From: Chloroflexota bacterium
Lineage (GTDB): Bacteria; Chloroflexota; Anaerolineae; Anaerolineales; Anaerolineaceae
NCBI GenBank assembly: GCA_012798065.1
Contig: JAAZNW010000099.1
Location: 1 to 44,314, forward strand
Length of the DNA: 44,314 nt
Reading direction: 5' to 3'
Position numbers and translations under genes: made by a program. Positions 32,326 through 40,863 of this stretch are shown here, piece by piece. How positions within the stretch are numbered: position 1 is the stretch's first letter; each line of letters opens with the position of its first letter. Under the pieces are notes generated by a model. It was not told where the DNA came from and ran no database searches. It saw nothing but the letters and a program-made list of their open reading frames with translations.

Positions 32326-32568
32326 ATGATCATCTCCATTGAATACTGCGTTGTCTGACACTACACCCCGCGCGCCGTCGGTCTGGCGGCTGAACTGTTG
32401 GAAGCTTACGAAACCAAAATCAAATCGGTCACCCTTATTCCGTCCAGCGGCGGCGCTTTCGAAGTGAACGTGAACGGTAATCTCATTTACTCCAAATTGC
32501 AAACCGGTCGCCACGCTGAAGTGGGCGAGGTTGTGGCTTTATTAAGAAAAAAGATCGAGGAAGGGTAA
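32326..32568 (+). CDS. SelW/Rdx-family selenoprotein (CxxU)
   Basis: An 80-residue selenoprotein of the SelW/Rdx (SelT-SelW-SelH) thioredoxin-like family. The in-frame TGA at 32356-32358 (codon 11) falls exactly at the U of the redox motif Cys8-Val-Val-Sec11, after MIISIEY; the frame continues with HYTPRAVGLAAELLEAYE, then the family's SGGAFEVNVNGNLIYSKLQTG region (given here as SGGAFEVNVNG and LIYSKLQTG) and a terminal TAA. Members are small redox proteins, roles often oxidative stress. AGGAG is 9 nt upstream of ATG 32326; a candidate SECIS hairpin follows the TGA. The gene is 2 nt before trpS. The nearby SelD selenoprotein supports UGA decoding in this organism. Confidence 0.9.
32373..32388 (+). 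promoter_or_regulatory. Candidate bacterial SECIS hairpin of the SelW-like gene
   Basis: CGCC (32373-32376) and GGCG (32385-32388) close an 8-nt apical loop GTCGGTCT, which begins with G and U as known bacterial SECIS loops do. The loop begins 18 nt after the UGA, in the usual range. The stem is only four pairs, so support is moderate. Confidence 0.5.
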
Positions 32569-32570
32569 CC

Positions 32571-33575
32571 ATGACCAGCAAAAAAGGACGGGTTTTTTCG
32601 GGCGCCAGGCCAACCGGGCGCCAGCATATTGGCAACTACTTTGGCGCCATCCGTAATTACGTTAAGCTACAGGACGATTACGATTGCATTTATTGCATTG
32701 TGGACCTGCACGCTCTGACCACGCTGGATACCACCCGCGATCTCCGGCAGAACACCCTCGAAATGGCCTGGGATTGGCTGGCAGCGGGCATGGATCCGAA
32801 ACGTTCCATCATCTTCGTACAATCGATGGTGCGCCAGGTGACGGAACTGCACACCATCCTTTCAATGGTCACGCCCTTGGGAAAACTTACCGATCTGCCC
32901 ACGTTCAAAGAAAAGGTGCGCGAAAACCCGAAGAATATCAATTATGGGCTGGTGGGCTACCCGGTGCTGATGAGCGCGGATATCGCCCTTTACCGCGCCG
33001 ATGTGGTGCCGGTGGGAATTGATCAGGCGCCGCACGTCGAGTTTGCGCGGGAAACGGTGCGCTCGTTTAACTTCCGTTACAACACCAACGCGCTGATCGA
33101 ACCCAAAGAGAAATTCACCGAATTTCCCAAGATACTGGGTATTGACGGTGTGAACAAGATGAGCAAGAGCCTCAACAACGATATCGAGCTTGCTGCCACT
33201 GCGGAAGAGACTACCGCGCGTGTGATGCAGATGGTTACCGATCCGGCGCGCCAGCGTCGCAGCGACCCCGGCAACCCCGATATTTGCAATGTTTTTTCGC
33301 TGCATAAGATGTTCACCCCGCCTGAGAAGGTAGCAGAAATAAATATCGAGTGCCGTCGCGCGGGCATTGGCTGTGTGGATTGTAAAAGAATTCTGGCAGC
33401 CAACATGAACGCTTACTTCGCCCCCCTGCGTGAAAAACGCCGTGTCTTCGAAAATGACCCCGAGGGCACCTGGGACATGCTGCGCGACGGCGCGGCGCGC
33501 GCCAGCCTGCTGGCTGAAGAGACCATGGTGGATGTGCGCGCGGCGGTGGGTCTGCCAGCGCTGCAGAAAGGATAA
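32571..33575 (+). CDS. trpS: Tryptophan--tRNA ligase
   Basis: A class I aminoacyl-tRNA synthetase of 334 residues that charges tRNA-Trp. The ATP-binding motif HIGN is at residues 19-22 (after GARPTGRQ) and the KMSKS-type motif is at 196-200 (KMSKS). The tryptophan pocket segment YPVLMSADIALY and QAPHVEFARE are intact. A C-terminal CVDCKRILAANM stretch contains two cysteines, found in some clades of TrpS. ATG 32571 follows the SelW-like gene by 2 nt; dtd follows by 6 nt. Confidence 0.95.
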   Translation: MTSKKGRVFSGARPTGRQHIGNYFGAIRNYVKLQDDYDCIYCIVDLHALTTLDTTRDLRQNTLEMAWDWLAAGMDPKRSIIFVQSMVRQVTELHTILSMVTPLGKLTDLPTFKEKVRENPKNINYGLVGYPVLMSADIALYRADVVPVGIDQAPHVEFARETVRSFNFRYNTNALIEPKEKFTEFPKILGIDGVNKMSKSLNNDIELAATAEETTARVMQMVTDPARQRRSDPGNPDICNVFSLHKMFTPPEKVAEINIECRRAGIGCVDCKRILAANMNAYFAPLREKRRVFENDPEGTWDMLRDGAARASLLAEETMVDVRAAVGLPALQKG

Positions 33576-33581
33576 CCGGCG

Positions 33582-34019
33582 ATGCGCGCTGTCATCCAAC
33601 GGGTCAATTACGGCCGGGTGGTAATTGAAGACCGCGAAACCGCGAATATTGGCAGCGGCATGGTGATTCTGCTGGGCGTAGGCCCGGGTGATGACGAGCA
33701 AAAGTCAGCCGCGTTGGCGAAGAAGATCGCCCAGCTGCGCATCATGGAAGATGCGGAAGGTAAAATGAACCTCTCGCTGCTGGATACCGGTGGGGCAGCC
33801 GTGGTGGTTTCACAGTTCACGCTTTTTGCTGATACCCGCAAAGGTAATCGCCCCTCGTTTATTGGCGCTGCCCCACCTGAACTCGCCAGCCCGCTGGTCG
33901 ATCATTTTGTTGCCCAACTACGTTCTTATGGCATTCCAGTGCAGACCGGTGAGTTCGGCGCGCACATGCGCGTGGCGTTGGAAAACGATGGCCCGGTGAC
34001 CATCTGGATGGAAATGTAA
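33582..34019 (+). CDS. dtd: D-aminoacyl-tRNA deacylase
   Basis: Dtd hydrolyses D-amino acids (and glycine mischarged on tRNA-Ala) from tRNA. The 145-residue protein is the normal size for the DTD1 family. Signature motifs are the [12 protein letters not shown] strand, [20 protein letters not shown] with the SQ-x-TL triad, and the Gly-cisPro-containing [11 protein letters not shown] end. ATG 33582 lies just after trpS, so synthesis and proofreading genes share one transcript with the selenoprotein. Confidence 0.95.
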   Translation: MRAVIQRVNYGRVVIEDRETANIGSGMVILLGVGPGDDEQKSAALAKKIAQLRIMEDAEGKMNLSLLDTGGAAVVVSQFTLFADTRKGNRPSFIGAAPPELASPLVDHFVAQLRSYGIPVQTGEFGAHMRVALENDGPVTIWMEM

Positions 34020-34184
34020 ACGCGCTGAATGCCTGTTCGTAACTCACCCCTTTTATAAGTGATGGTTTTTCGTCTCTGGCCTGGCATGAAGAGCAGCGCT
34101 GTAGATCCTCATTGTTGAACACGGCGATGGGTGCGCTGTTTACGCCTGTAGCCGCCTGCGGCGCCTGTCAACTTTCATCTCCAG

Positions 34185-34190
34185 TATAAT
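34185..34190 (+). promoter_or_regulatory. -10 box of selD
   Basis: TATAAT ends exactly 6 nt before ATG 34197 with no ribosome binding site in between, implying a leaderless selD mRNA. No -35 hexamer is evident. The ATG it points to is the one needed to include the Sec codon. Confidence 0.6.
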
Positions 34191-34196
34191 TACTCC

Positions 34197-35264
34197 ATGG
34201 ATAATCCTTCTCTCAAACCCTCGGGCAGGCAAATTCGTCTTACCAGCCTCTCGAACTGCGCAGGTTGAGCATCCAAGCTGAGCGCGGAAGCGCTGGCGCA
34301 GGTGCTGCGCCCCATGCAGGAGCTTTTTGACCCTGCCGACACCCCTGAGCTGCTCGCCGGGTTGGCTTCGCCTGATGATGCGGCGGTGTGGAAATTGGAT
34401 GAAGACCGCGCCCTGGTGTTGACCACCGACTTCTTCACGCCGGTGGTCGATGATCCGTTTGATTACGGGCGCATCGCTGCTGCCAACAGCCTCTCAGATG
34501 TCTACGCCATGGGGGCTGCGCCTTTCCTGGCGCTGAACATCGCCGCTTTCCCACCTGACCTTGACCCTGCCGTCAGCGGTGAAATTTTTCGCGGCGGGGC
34601 GACGGTGGCCAAGCAGGCGGGGGCAGTGATTGCGGGGGGACACTCCATCCAGGATAAAGAACCCAAATATGGCATGGTGGTAGCGGGTATGGTCGACGCG
34701 CAAAGGATGTTCAGCAAGGGCGGCGCCAAGCCAGGCGATCGCCTTTACCTGACCAAGCCGTTGGGCTTTGGCACAATCACCACCGCGCTCAAGCGCCAGA
34801 TGGTGCGCGAGGAAGACCTGGCAGAAGCAGTGAGCTGGATGGTGCGGCTCAACCGCGAAGCCAGCCGAATAGGTATGGATTGCGGCGTGCGCGCGGCGAC
34901 GGATATCACCGGTTATTCTTTCATCGGTCACGCGCTGGAACTCGCCAACGCCAGTGGTGTGGGGCTGCGGGTGGCGTTTGAGCGCCTGCCTGTGCTGCCA
35001 GCCGCCTTCACATACGCATCTCAATTCATCTTCCCGGGCGGAGCGTATGACAACCGTTCGTATTTTCAGCCGTTTGTAGAATTCAGTCGGAAGCTGCCAG
35101 AAGACCAGACCATGCTGCTTTTTGACCCTCAAACCAGCGGCGGGCTGCTGCTGGCCGTTCCTGCCCAACACTGCGCGGATTTTGAAGCCGCAATGCAGCA
35201 GGGTAGCGCTCCCTGCTGGCAGGTAGGAGAAGTGATCAAAGGCAGCGGGATCATTTTTACCTGA
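34197..35264 (+). CDS. selD: Selenide, water dikinase SelD containing selenocysteine
   Basis: SelD makes selenophosphate from selenide and ATP, the selenium donor for Sec-tRNA. The frame from ATG 34197 gives 355 residues with TGA at codon 24 (34266-34268). The local pattern is NCAG-U-ASKL, which lines up with E. coli GAGCGCK: the Sec is at the catalytic Cys17 position, with Lys three places later (the conserved Lys20). Downstream are DDAAVWKLDEDRALVLTTDF, AANSLSDVYAMGAAP and the GGHSIQDKEPKYG loop, all standard SelD. Annotation that starts at a later codon (such as 34302) loses the active site. A candidate SECIS hairpin follows. TATAAT lies 6 nt upstream of ATG. Confidence 0.93.
34281..34294 (+). 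promoter_or_regulatory. Candidate bacterial SECIS hairpin of selD
   Basis: AGCGC (34281-34285) and GCGCT (34290-34294) make a perfect 5-bp stem with a GGAA loop beginning 17 nt after the UGA. The loop starts with GG, as bacterial SECIS loops begin with a G in the first two places. Distance is nearly the same as in the SelW-like gene. Confidence 0.5.
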
Positions 35265-35302
35265 CGCAACCGACCGCTCCTCGCTGAGTCCCCGCCCTGT
35301 GC

Positions 35303-35308
35303 TAAAAT
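35303..35308 (+). promoter_or_regulatory. -10 box of uvrC
   Basis: TAAAAT ends exactly 6 nt before ATG 35315 with no ribosome binding site. It fits the leaderless pattern seen for selD, DUF951 and the lipoprotein gene. Confidence 0.5.
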
Positions 35309-35314
35309 CCCATT

Positions 35315-37177
35315 ATGGTTGAACTGACTGATCACCTCAAAGGTATTCTGGATACCCTGCCGGTGAAACCTGGTTGTTATATTATGAAGAACGCCTCCGG
35401 CGAGGTCATTTACGTGGGGAAGGCGGTCAACCTGCGCGGCCGTGTGCGCTCCTACTTCCAGGAACACGCTGACCACGAACGCAAGGTGCTCAAGTTAGTT
35501 TCGCAAATCGCCGACCTTGAGTGGATTGTGGTGGGCTCAGAACTTGAAGCGCTTATCCTCGAGATGAACCTGATCAAGAAGCACCGCCCGCGTTTCAATG
35601 TGCGTCTCAAGGATGACAAGCGCTATCCTTATATCAAGGTGCACCTGGCGAGCGATTTTCCCAAGGTTACCGTGACCCGTCAGATGGTCAATGATGGCTC
35701 TCGTTATTTTGGCCCCTATACCAGCGTGTGGGCGGTGCACCAAACGCTTGACCTGCTGCGGCGCATCTTCCCCTATCTCACCTGCGATCGTGAGATCACC
35801 GGGCTTGACGCGCGACCCTGCCTGTATTACGACATCAAATTATGCAGCGGACCTTGCATCGGCGCGATCGATCGCGCCGGGTACAACCAGCTTATTTCAG
35901 ACCTGTGCGCCTTTTTGGATGGGCGAACAGACCCTATCGTTTCGCGGCTGCAACGCGAGATGAACGATGCGGCGGAAAGTTTGAATTTTGAAAAAGCCGG
36001 TTTACTGCGAGACCAGCTGCAGTCGATCGAGCGGGTGGTGGAAAAACAAAAAGTCATTACCAGCTAACAGATCGATTCAGACGTGCTGGCGATTGCGCGC
36101 GCGGATAACGAGGCTTGCGTGCAGGGGTTTTTTGTTCGCAATGGTCGCCTGATGGGACGCGAGTATTTTGTCATGGAAGGCACTGAGGAAATCCCCGACG
36201 AACAGGTGATGGCGGAGTTTATCAAGCAGTTCTATACCGAAGCCGCGGTCATCCCAGACCGCGTGCTGTTGCCCAACGAGGTGCAGGAAGCGCAGATCAT
36301 CCGCCAGTGGTTGAACACCCGCCGTGGCGGCAATAAGGTGGAGTTACGTGTGCCGCGCCGCGGCACCGCGCATGAGTTGATGAAAATGGCCACCGAAAAC
36401 GCCGTTGAAACCTTGCAGGCGCTGCGCGCGCAGTGGGAGGCGGACAAGAACAAGCAAACCCAAGCGCTCAGCGAGATCCAGCAGGCGCTCAACCTGCCGG
36501 AGCCGCCCAACCGCATCGAGTGCTACGATATTTCCAACACGCAGGGCACCACCTCGGTGGGCAGCATGGTGGTGTTCGAACAGGGTACCCCCAGCCGCGC
36601 GCATTACCGCCAGTTCAATATCAAGACGGTCAGCGGTGCGGATGACTTTGCCAGTATGGAAGAAGTGCTCAACCGGCGTTTCAAACGCTGGCAATCTGCG
36701 CAAGAGAAACAGGGGCTGGGCGCAAAGCCCGACCCCTCGTTCGCTTTACTGCCTGACCTGCTTATTGTGGACGGCGGCAAGGGTCAATTGAGCAGGGCGG
36801 TGAAGGTGCTGGCTGACTATAACCTTGCGGGAGTGGTGCCAGTGGTGGGGTTGGCCAAGCAGCAAGAGGAATTATTTCAGCCCGGCAGCAGCAGTTCTGT
36901 GATACTACCGCGGCATTCTCAGGGTCTTTACCTGTTGCAGCGCATCCGTGATGAGGCGCACCGTTTTGCCATTACCGCGCACCGCAAAGCCCGTGGCAGG
37001 GTGGGTGTGGTGTCTCGCCTAGAAAGCATACCGGGGATTGGACCGGCGCGGAGGCGCGCCCTGTTGCAGCAGTTTGGTGATATTGAGCGCATCCGCCAGG
37101 CTTCATTGCAAGAGTTGATGTCAGTTCCGGGGATAAACGAAGAACTCGCCCGGGCGTTGCAAGCTGGGCTTGAGTGA
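35315..37177 (+). pseudogene. uvrC: Excinuclease ABC subunit C, split by in-frame TAA
   Basis: UvrC makes the 3' and 5' incisions in nucleotide-excision repair. The full frame is 620 codons, the normal UvrC length, with TAA at 36065-36067 (codon 251). Before it: GIY-YIG nuclease (CYIMKNASGEVIYVGKA, residues 21-37) and the UvrB-binding UVR motif (FEKAGLLRDQLQSIERVVE). After it: the RNase H-like 5' nuclease (IECYDISNTQGTTSVGSMVVF, DLLIVDGGKGQLS; split here: IECYDISNTQG and LLIVDGGKGQLS) and two HhH motifs. The stop falls between UVR and RNase H-like domains, so both halves could be stable, and a GTG at 36083 could restart translation. A single base change, sequencing error or genuine split are the choices. 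Confidence 0.85.
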
Positions 37178-37197
37178 ACAACTGAAGAACGGGTGAA

Positions 37198-37644
37198 TTA
37201 CGGGCCAGAAACCACCGGCAGGCCCTTCGCCATCCAGGCGTTAATGCCGCCGCTGATGCTGGTGGTACGCTTCAACCCCGCTGCGCGCAGCAGGTCACGC
37301 GCTTGCCCGCTGCGATTACCGCTGCGGCAAATGATGAGCACGTCCTGATCAACCGGCACTTCTGCCAGGCGAGATTTGAGCTCATCCAGCGGGATGCGCA
37401 CTGCTCCTGACACATGCGCCTGGTTCCATTCTTCTGCTGTGCGTACATCCAGTAAGAACGCGCCTTCGGTTATTCTTTGAGCAGCTTCGGTTACAGAAAT
37501 GGTTGACGGAAGACCTTTGGCTGCGTGACCTTCTTTGGCGATGGATAACACCACGCCAATGATCACTGCCACGCTGAGCAGGATCAATGGGAGCAGCCAT
37601 TTGGTTTGTTTTTGTTGTTTTTTCTTCGACGTTTTTGTTGCCAC
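37198..37644 (-). CDS. Membrane-anchored rhodanese-like protein
   Basis: A 148-residue protein with a basic N-terminus, one transmembrane helix (about residues 16-34) and an external rhodanese domain. The active loop CRSGNRS carries Cys106; DVRTAEEWNQAHVSGAVRIP is the second hallmark. Such proteins carry sulfur (or selenium) as persulfide. The start is GTG 37644, preceded by AGGTGGAG; a TTG at 37656 adds four residues. It is convergent with uvrC, with 20 nt between the stops. Confidence 0.87.
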   Translation of the reverse strand: MATKTSKKKQQKQTKWLLPLILLSVAVIIGVVLSIAKEGHAAKGLPSTISVTEAAQRITEGAFLLDVRTAEEWNQAHVSGAVRIPLDELKSRLAEVPVDQDVLIICRSGNRSGQARDLLRAAGLKRTTSISGGINAWMAKGLPVVSGP

Positions 37645-37701
37645 GCTCCACCTCAATTAAGTTTTCAGATTAGATGTTGGATTTCATGATAAGTGACGGA
37701 G

Positions 37702-38652
37702 TCAACCGCGTTCTGCCAGGGCTTCGATGCCGTTCATCAGGCTGTCCACAATCCCCGGTTCAGAAATGGCGTGACCAGCGTCTGGCACGATGTGCAGTTC
37801 AGCCTCGGGCAGATGCTGGCAGAGGTTAATCGCCGAAACCACCGGGCAGATGATGTCATAGCGACCCTGGGCGATCCAGCAGGGGAGATGAGCGATCTTA
37901 TGCGCGTTGTCCAGCAAGTAGTTATCCTCAGGCAGGAAAAGCCCGTTCACTATGTAATGGCACTCGATGCGCGCGAAAGCCAGCAGTTCATCGGGCGCCA
38001 TGCGCGGCGCTTCACGCGGCAGCAGGCTGATGAGACTTTCTTCCCATTGATACCAGTGTTCGGCGGCTGCCATCTGCACCTCGCGTCGGGTTGAAGTGAG
38101 ACGTTGATAATACGCCGCTGGCAGGTCAGAGCGCTCTTCGGGAGGGATGAACGATTGAAAACGCTGCCAGCTCTCAGGGTGAATGCGTGAAGCGCCGTCA
38201 ACATACAGCCAGTTGTGCTCAGCGCGCGTGCCCAAAAAGATACCGCGCAACACCAGGCCACGCACGCGCTCTGGATACTGCTGCGCGTAGGCTAAAGCCA
38301 GCGTGCTGCCCCACGAGCCGCCAAAAACGAACCAGCGTTCAACGTTCACTGCTTGGCGCAGTTTTTCGATGTCTTCCACTAATGCCCATGTATCGTTCTG
38401 GCGTAATTCGCCTGACGGGCTGCTCTTGCCAGCGCCCCGCTGGCTGAAGTTGATGACCCTGAAGCGTTCAGGATGAAAGAAACGCCGGTAGAGTGGCTGC
38501 GCCCCCACGCCAGGACCGCCATGCAAAAATACCACCGCAACGCCTTCATGGTTTCCCACTTCTTCATAATAAAGCGTGTGCAGGTTCGAAACCTGCAGGC
38601 TGTTGGTTTTGTAAGGTTCTATGGCTGGGTAGAGAGTGCGCCTCTCGCTCAT
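37702..38652 (-). CDS. pip: Proline iminopeptidase
   Basis: An alpha/beta hydrolase that removes N-terminal proline (peptidase S33). From ATG 38652 it has 316 residues, the family's usual size. The catalytic serine is in GGSWGS (Ser113), the oxyanion loop is HGGPGVG (44-50), the Asp lies in GRYDIICP and the His in DAGHAISEPG. The internal stretch VNFSQRGAGKSSP matches the DQRGxGxS signature. GGAGA lies 7-8 nt before the start; the longer frame to 38691 lacks support. Confidence 0.92.
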   Translation of the reverse strand: MSERRTLYPAIEPYKTNSLQVSNLHTLYYEEVGNHEGVAVVFLHGGPGVGAQPLYRRFFHPERFRVINFSQRGAGKSSPSGELRQNDTWALVEDIEKLRQAVNVERWFVFGGSWGSTLALAYAQQYPERVRGLVLRGIFLGTRAEHNWLYVDGASRIHPESWQRFQSFIPPEERSDLPAAYYQRLTSTRREVQMAAAEHWYQWEESLISLLPREAPRMAPDELLAFARIECHYIVNGLFLPEDNYLLDNAHKIAHLPCWIAQGRYDIICPVVSAINLCQHLPEAELHIVPDAGHAISEPGIVDSLMNGIEALAERG

Positions 38653-38801
38653 CTGTCTGTCTCCATTAAGAACGTTCTTTGCATGCGGCAATTATAGCGG
38701 TTTCCACTGCATAATGTGTATTTCAGTTGGTTGTGAAGCATGTAGCGCCAAAAAAAATGATATGATTAACAGGGTATCCTTGAGCACCCATAGGAGTGGT
38801 A

Positions 38802-39944
38802 TTGAGTAGGTGGCCCGGTAAGTATGTGATCGGTCTCACCGGTAGCATCGGCACCGGCAAGAGCGTGGTGCGCCGTATGTTGGAACACCTCGGCGCGTAC
38901 GGTATTGACGCTGACGCGTTGGCCCATCGGGCCATGGCGAAAGGCGCCCCAGGATACGACCCCATCCTGCGAGCCTTTGGGCGTTTCCTGCTGACCCCTG
39001 AGGAACAGATCGACCGCGCGCGGCTTGGCCGGTTGGTGTTCAATGACCCCGACGCGCTGGCAGTACTTGAACATATTCTTCACCCGCTGGTGTTGCAGGC
39101 GGTTGACCTGCTGGTAAAGCGGGCGCCACACAAGGTGGTGGTGATTGAAGCCATCAAGTTGTTTGAAACTGACCTGGTGAACATGTGCGACAGCCTGTGG
39201 GTGGTGTACGCTCCGCTCGAAGCCCAACTCTCGCGCCTGATGCAGCATCGCAAGATGAGCGAAATGGAAGCCCAGCAGCGCATTGCGGCTCAGCCGCCGC
39301 AGGAAACGCGTTTTGACCGCGCTTCCGTGATCATTAAAAATATTGCTTCTTTCGAAGAAACCTGGCAGCAGGTCACGGCAGCCTGGCAGCGGTTTGTACC
39401 GGTCAAAGCAGTAGGCGCTTTCCCGGTGTCGCAGCCGGTTAAACTGCCGCTGGGAGAGGTGAACGTTCAGCGCGCTGGTCCGCGGCAGGTGGAAGAGATC
39501 GTGCGCGTGTATCATCAGGCTGACGCTGGCAATACGGCAGTCGATTCTAACGCGATTATGGCTGCTTTTGGTGATAAGGCTTTCTTGCTGCTTAAAATCG
39601 AGAACCGCACCATGGGAGTGCTTGGCTGGCAGGTCGAGAACCTGGTCGCCCGTACAACTGAAATCCTGCTCGACCCGAATGTCCCTGCCGCCCAGTATCT
39701 GCCCATCCTCATCCGTGAGATGGAACACGCGTCTACCCAATTGCAATGTGAAATATCGCTTATCTATGTACCACCTCACCTGGCGCGCTATGATTCCCTG
39801 TGGATCAGCCTGGGTTACGCGGAAAAGAAGCCCGATGACCTGAACGTGCTCGCCTGGAAGGAAGCCGCCCTTGAATCCATGCAGCTGGATTCGATCTTGT
39901 TTGTCAAGCCGTTGCGCCAGGACCGCGTGCTGCGCCCGATTTAA
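38802..39944 (+). CDS. coaE: Dephospho-CoA kinase fused to a GNAT-like domain
   Basis: CoaE phosphorylates dephospho-CoA in the last step of CoA synthesis. Residues 1-210 are the kinase: P-loop GSIGTGKS (14-21), DADALAHRAM, HPLV in LEHILHPLVLQA, and KLFETDL with the acidic motif. Residues about 215-380 are an extra domain with the order of a GNAT fold: an N-terminal strand-helix (NVQRAGPRQVEEIVRVYHQ), a central MGVLGWQVENLV strand pair, a helix LPILIREMEHAS and ISLGYAEKK before the last strand. The acetyl-CoA loop is not obvious, so activity is uncertain. The start TTG 38802 has AGGAG 5 nt upstream; a GTG at 38796 is less likely. Confidence 0.85.
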   Translation: MSRWPGKYVIGLTGSIGTGKSVVRRMLEHLGAYGIDADALAHRAMAKGAPGYDPILRAFGRFLLTPEEQIDRARLGRLVFNDPDALAVLEHILHPLVLQAVDLLVKRAPHKVVVIEAIKLFETDLVNMCDSLWVVYAPLEAQLSRLMQHRKMSEMEAQQRIAAQPPQETRFDRASVIIKNIASFEETWQQVTAAWQRFVPVKAVGAFPVSQPVKLPLGEVNVQRAGPRQVEEIVRVYHQADAGNTAVDSNAIMAAFGDKAFLLLKIENRTMGVLGWQVENLVARTTEILLDPNVPAAQYLPILIREMEHASTQLQCEISLIYVPPHLARYDSLWISLGYAEKKPDDLNVLAWKEAALESMQLDSILFVKPLRQDRVLRPI

Positions 39945-39981
39945 TTGCTTTTTACCTGCGCGCAGGTAAAATTAGGATAAT

Positions 39982-40863
39982 ATGATTGATCTGTGGAGCG
40001 AAATCGTCTACATCTTCCAGCGCATGAACTGGCTCAGCGTTCTGGACCTGTTCCTGGTTGCCGCAGTCGTTTTCGCCGTGTTGTTATTACTGCGTGACAC
40101 GCAGATCATGGTGTTGTTGCGCGGGGTGGTGGTAATCATCTTGCTGCTGGTGCTGCTGACCACCTTTATTAACCTCCCCGCCTTTTCCTGGCTGGTCACC
40201 ACTATTGTGCCGGCTTTACTCTTTGCCATTCCGGTTATCTTCGCGCCGGAGATCAGGCGTGGGCTTGAGAAACTTGGGCGGGCCGGTTCGAGCCAGTTGT
40301 TGGTACGGCAAACTGAATCGCAAATTCAACTGATGGAAAAGACCATCCGTTCGATCGTCACGGCAGCCTCGCGGCTCTCTGCCAGGGAACACGGAGCGCT
40401 GATTGTGATGCAGCGCGGGGTCAGCCTGGAAGAATATGCGCGCACTGGTGTGCGCCTGAATGCCTCAGTGACGCCTGAGCTGTTGCTGCAAATTTTTTAT
40501 CCTAATACGCCGCTGCATGATGGCGCGGTCATCATCGCGGATAACAAGATTGTCGCTGGTGCCTGCGTTATGCCTCTTTCATCGAGCGGTATCCTCACGC
40601 GCTCGCCTGAGCGGCAGATGGGGCTGCGCCACAGGGCTGCCTTGGGCACTTCAGAAGCCACAGACGCGATCACCGTGGTCGTGTCTGAAGAGACGGGTTC
40701 GATTTCCATCGCGCATAACGGGCGGATGATCCGCCGTTTGGACAGCGAACGGCTCGAGAATATTCTGCTGGCTTTCTATCAACCGGTTGAACACCCGGTG
40801 TTTAAGTTCAAACCCTTTGACTGGTTCAAGAAGATAGTCAGTGTGCAGAAGCGGGAGGAGTGA
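39982..40863 (+). CDS. cdaA: Diadenylate cyclase CdaA
   Basis: CdaA makes c-di-AMP from two ATP. The 293-residue protein has three N-terminal membrane spans (residues about 15-85), a coiled link, then the DAC domain with the catalytic DGA (180-182) in PLHDGAVII and the RHRAA motif (216-220). This is the usual membrane type with CdaR beside it. TAAAAT at 39967-39972 is 9 nt upstream of the ATG, with AGGA in between. The stop overlaps the cdaR ATG (TGATG). Confidence 0.95.
   Translation: MIDLWSEIVYIFQRMNWLSVLDLFLVAAVVFAVLLLLRDTQIMVLLRGVVVIILLLVLLTTFINLPAFSWLVTTIVPALLFAIPVIFAPEIRRGLEKLGRAGSSQLLVRQTESQIQLMEKTIRSIVTAASRLSAREHGALIVMQRGVSLEEYARTGVRLNASVTPELLLQIFYPNTPLHDGAVIIADNKIVAGACVMPLSSSGILTRSPERQMGLRHRAALGTSEATDAITVVVSEETGSISIAHNGRMIRRLDSERLENILLAFYQPVEHPVFKFKPFDWFKKIVSVQKREE

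Noticed and set aside
31617-32339. Longer sugar transferase start at 32339
   Set aside because: Would run across the selenoprotein start and its promoter; the extra 35 residues do not match the family. ATG 32234 is preferred.
32311-32514. Minus-strand frame over the SelW-like gene
   Set aside because: Shadow of the selenoprotein; the plus strand has the ribosome binding site, family motif and link to trpS.
32862-33701. Minus-strand frame of 279 codons
   Set aside because: Antisense to trpS and dtd; His/Arg-rich composition typical of shadow frames.
34302-35264. SelD starting at 34302
   Set aside because: Would remove the glycine-rich active-site loop; the frame upstream through TGA carries it.
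38766-39779. Minus-strand frame of 337 codons
   Set aside because: It is wholly antisense to coaE, has no domain match by eye and no promoter or ribosome binding site.
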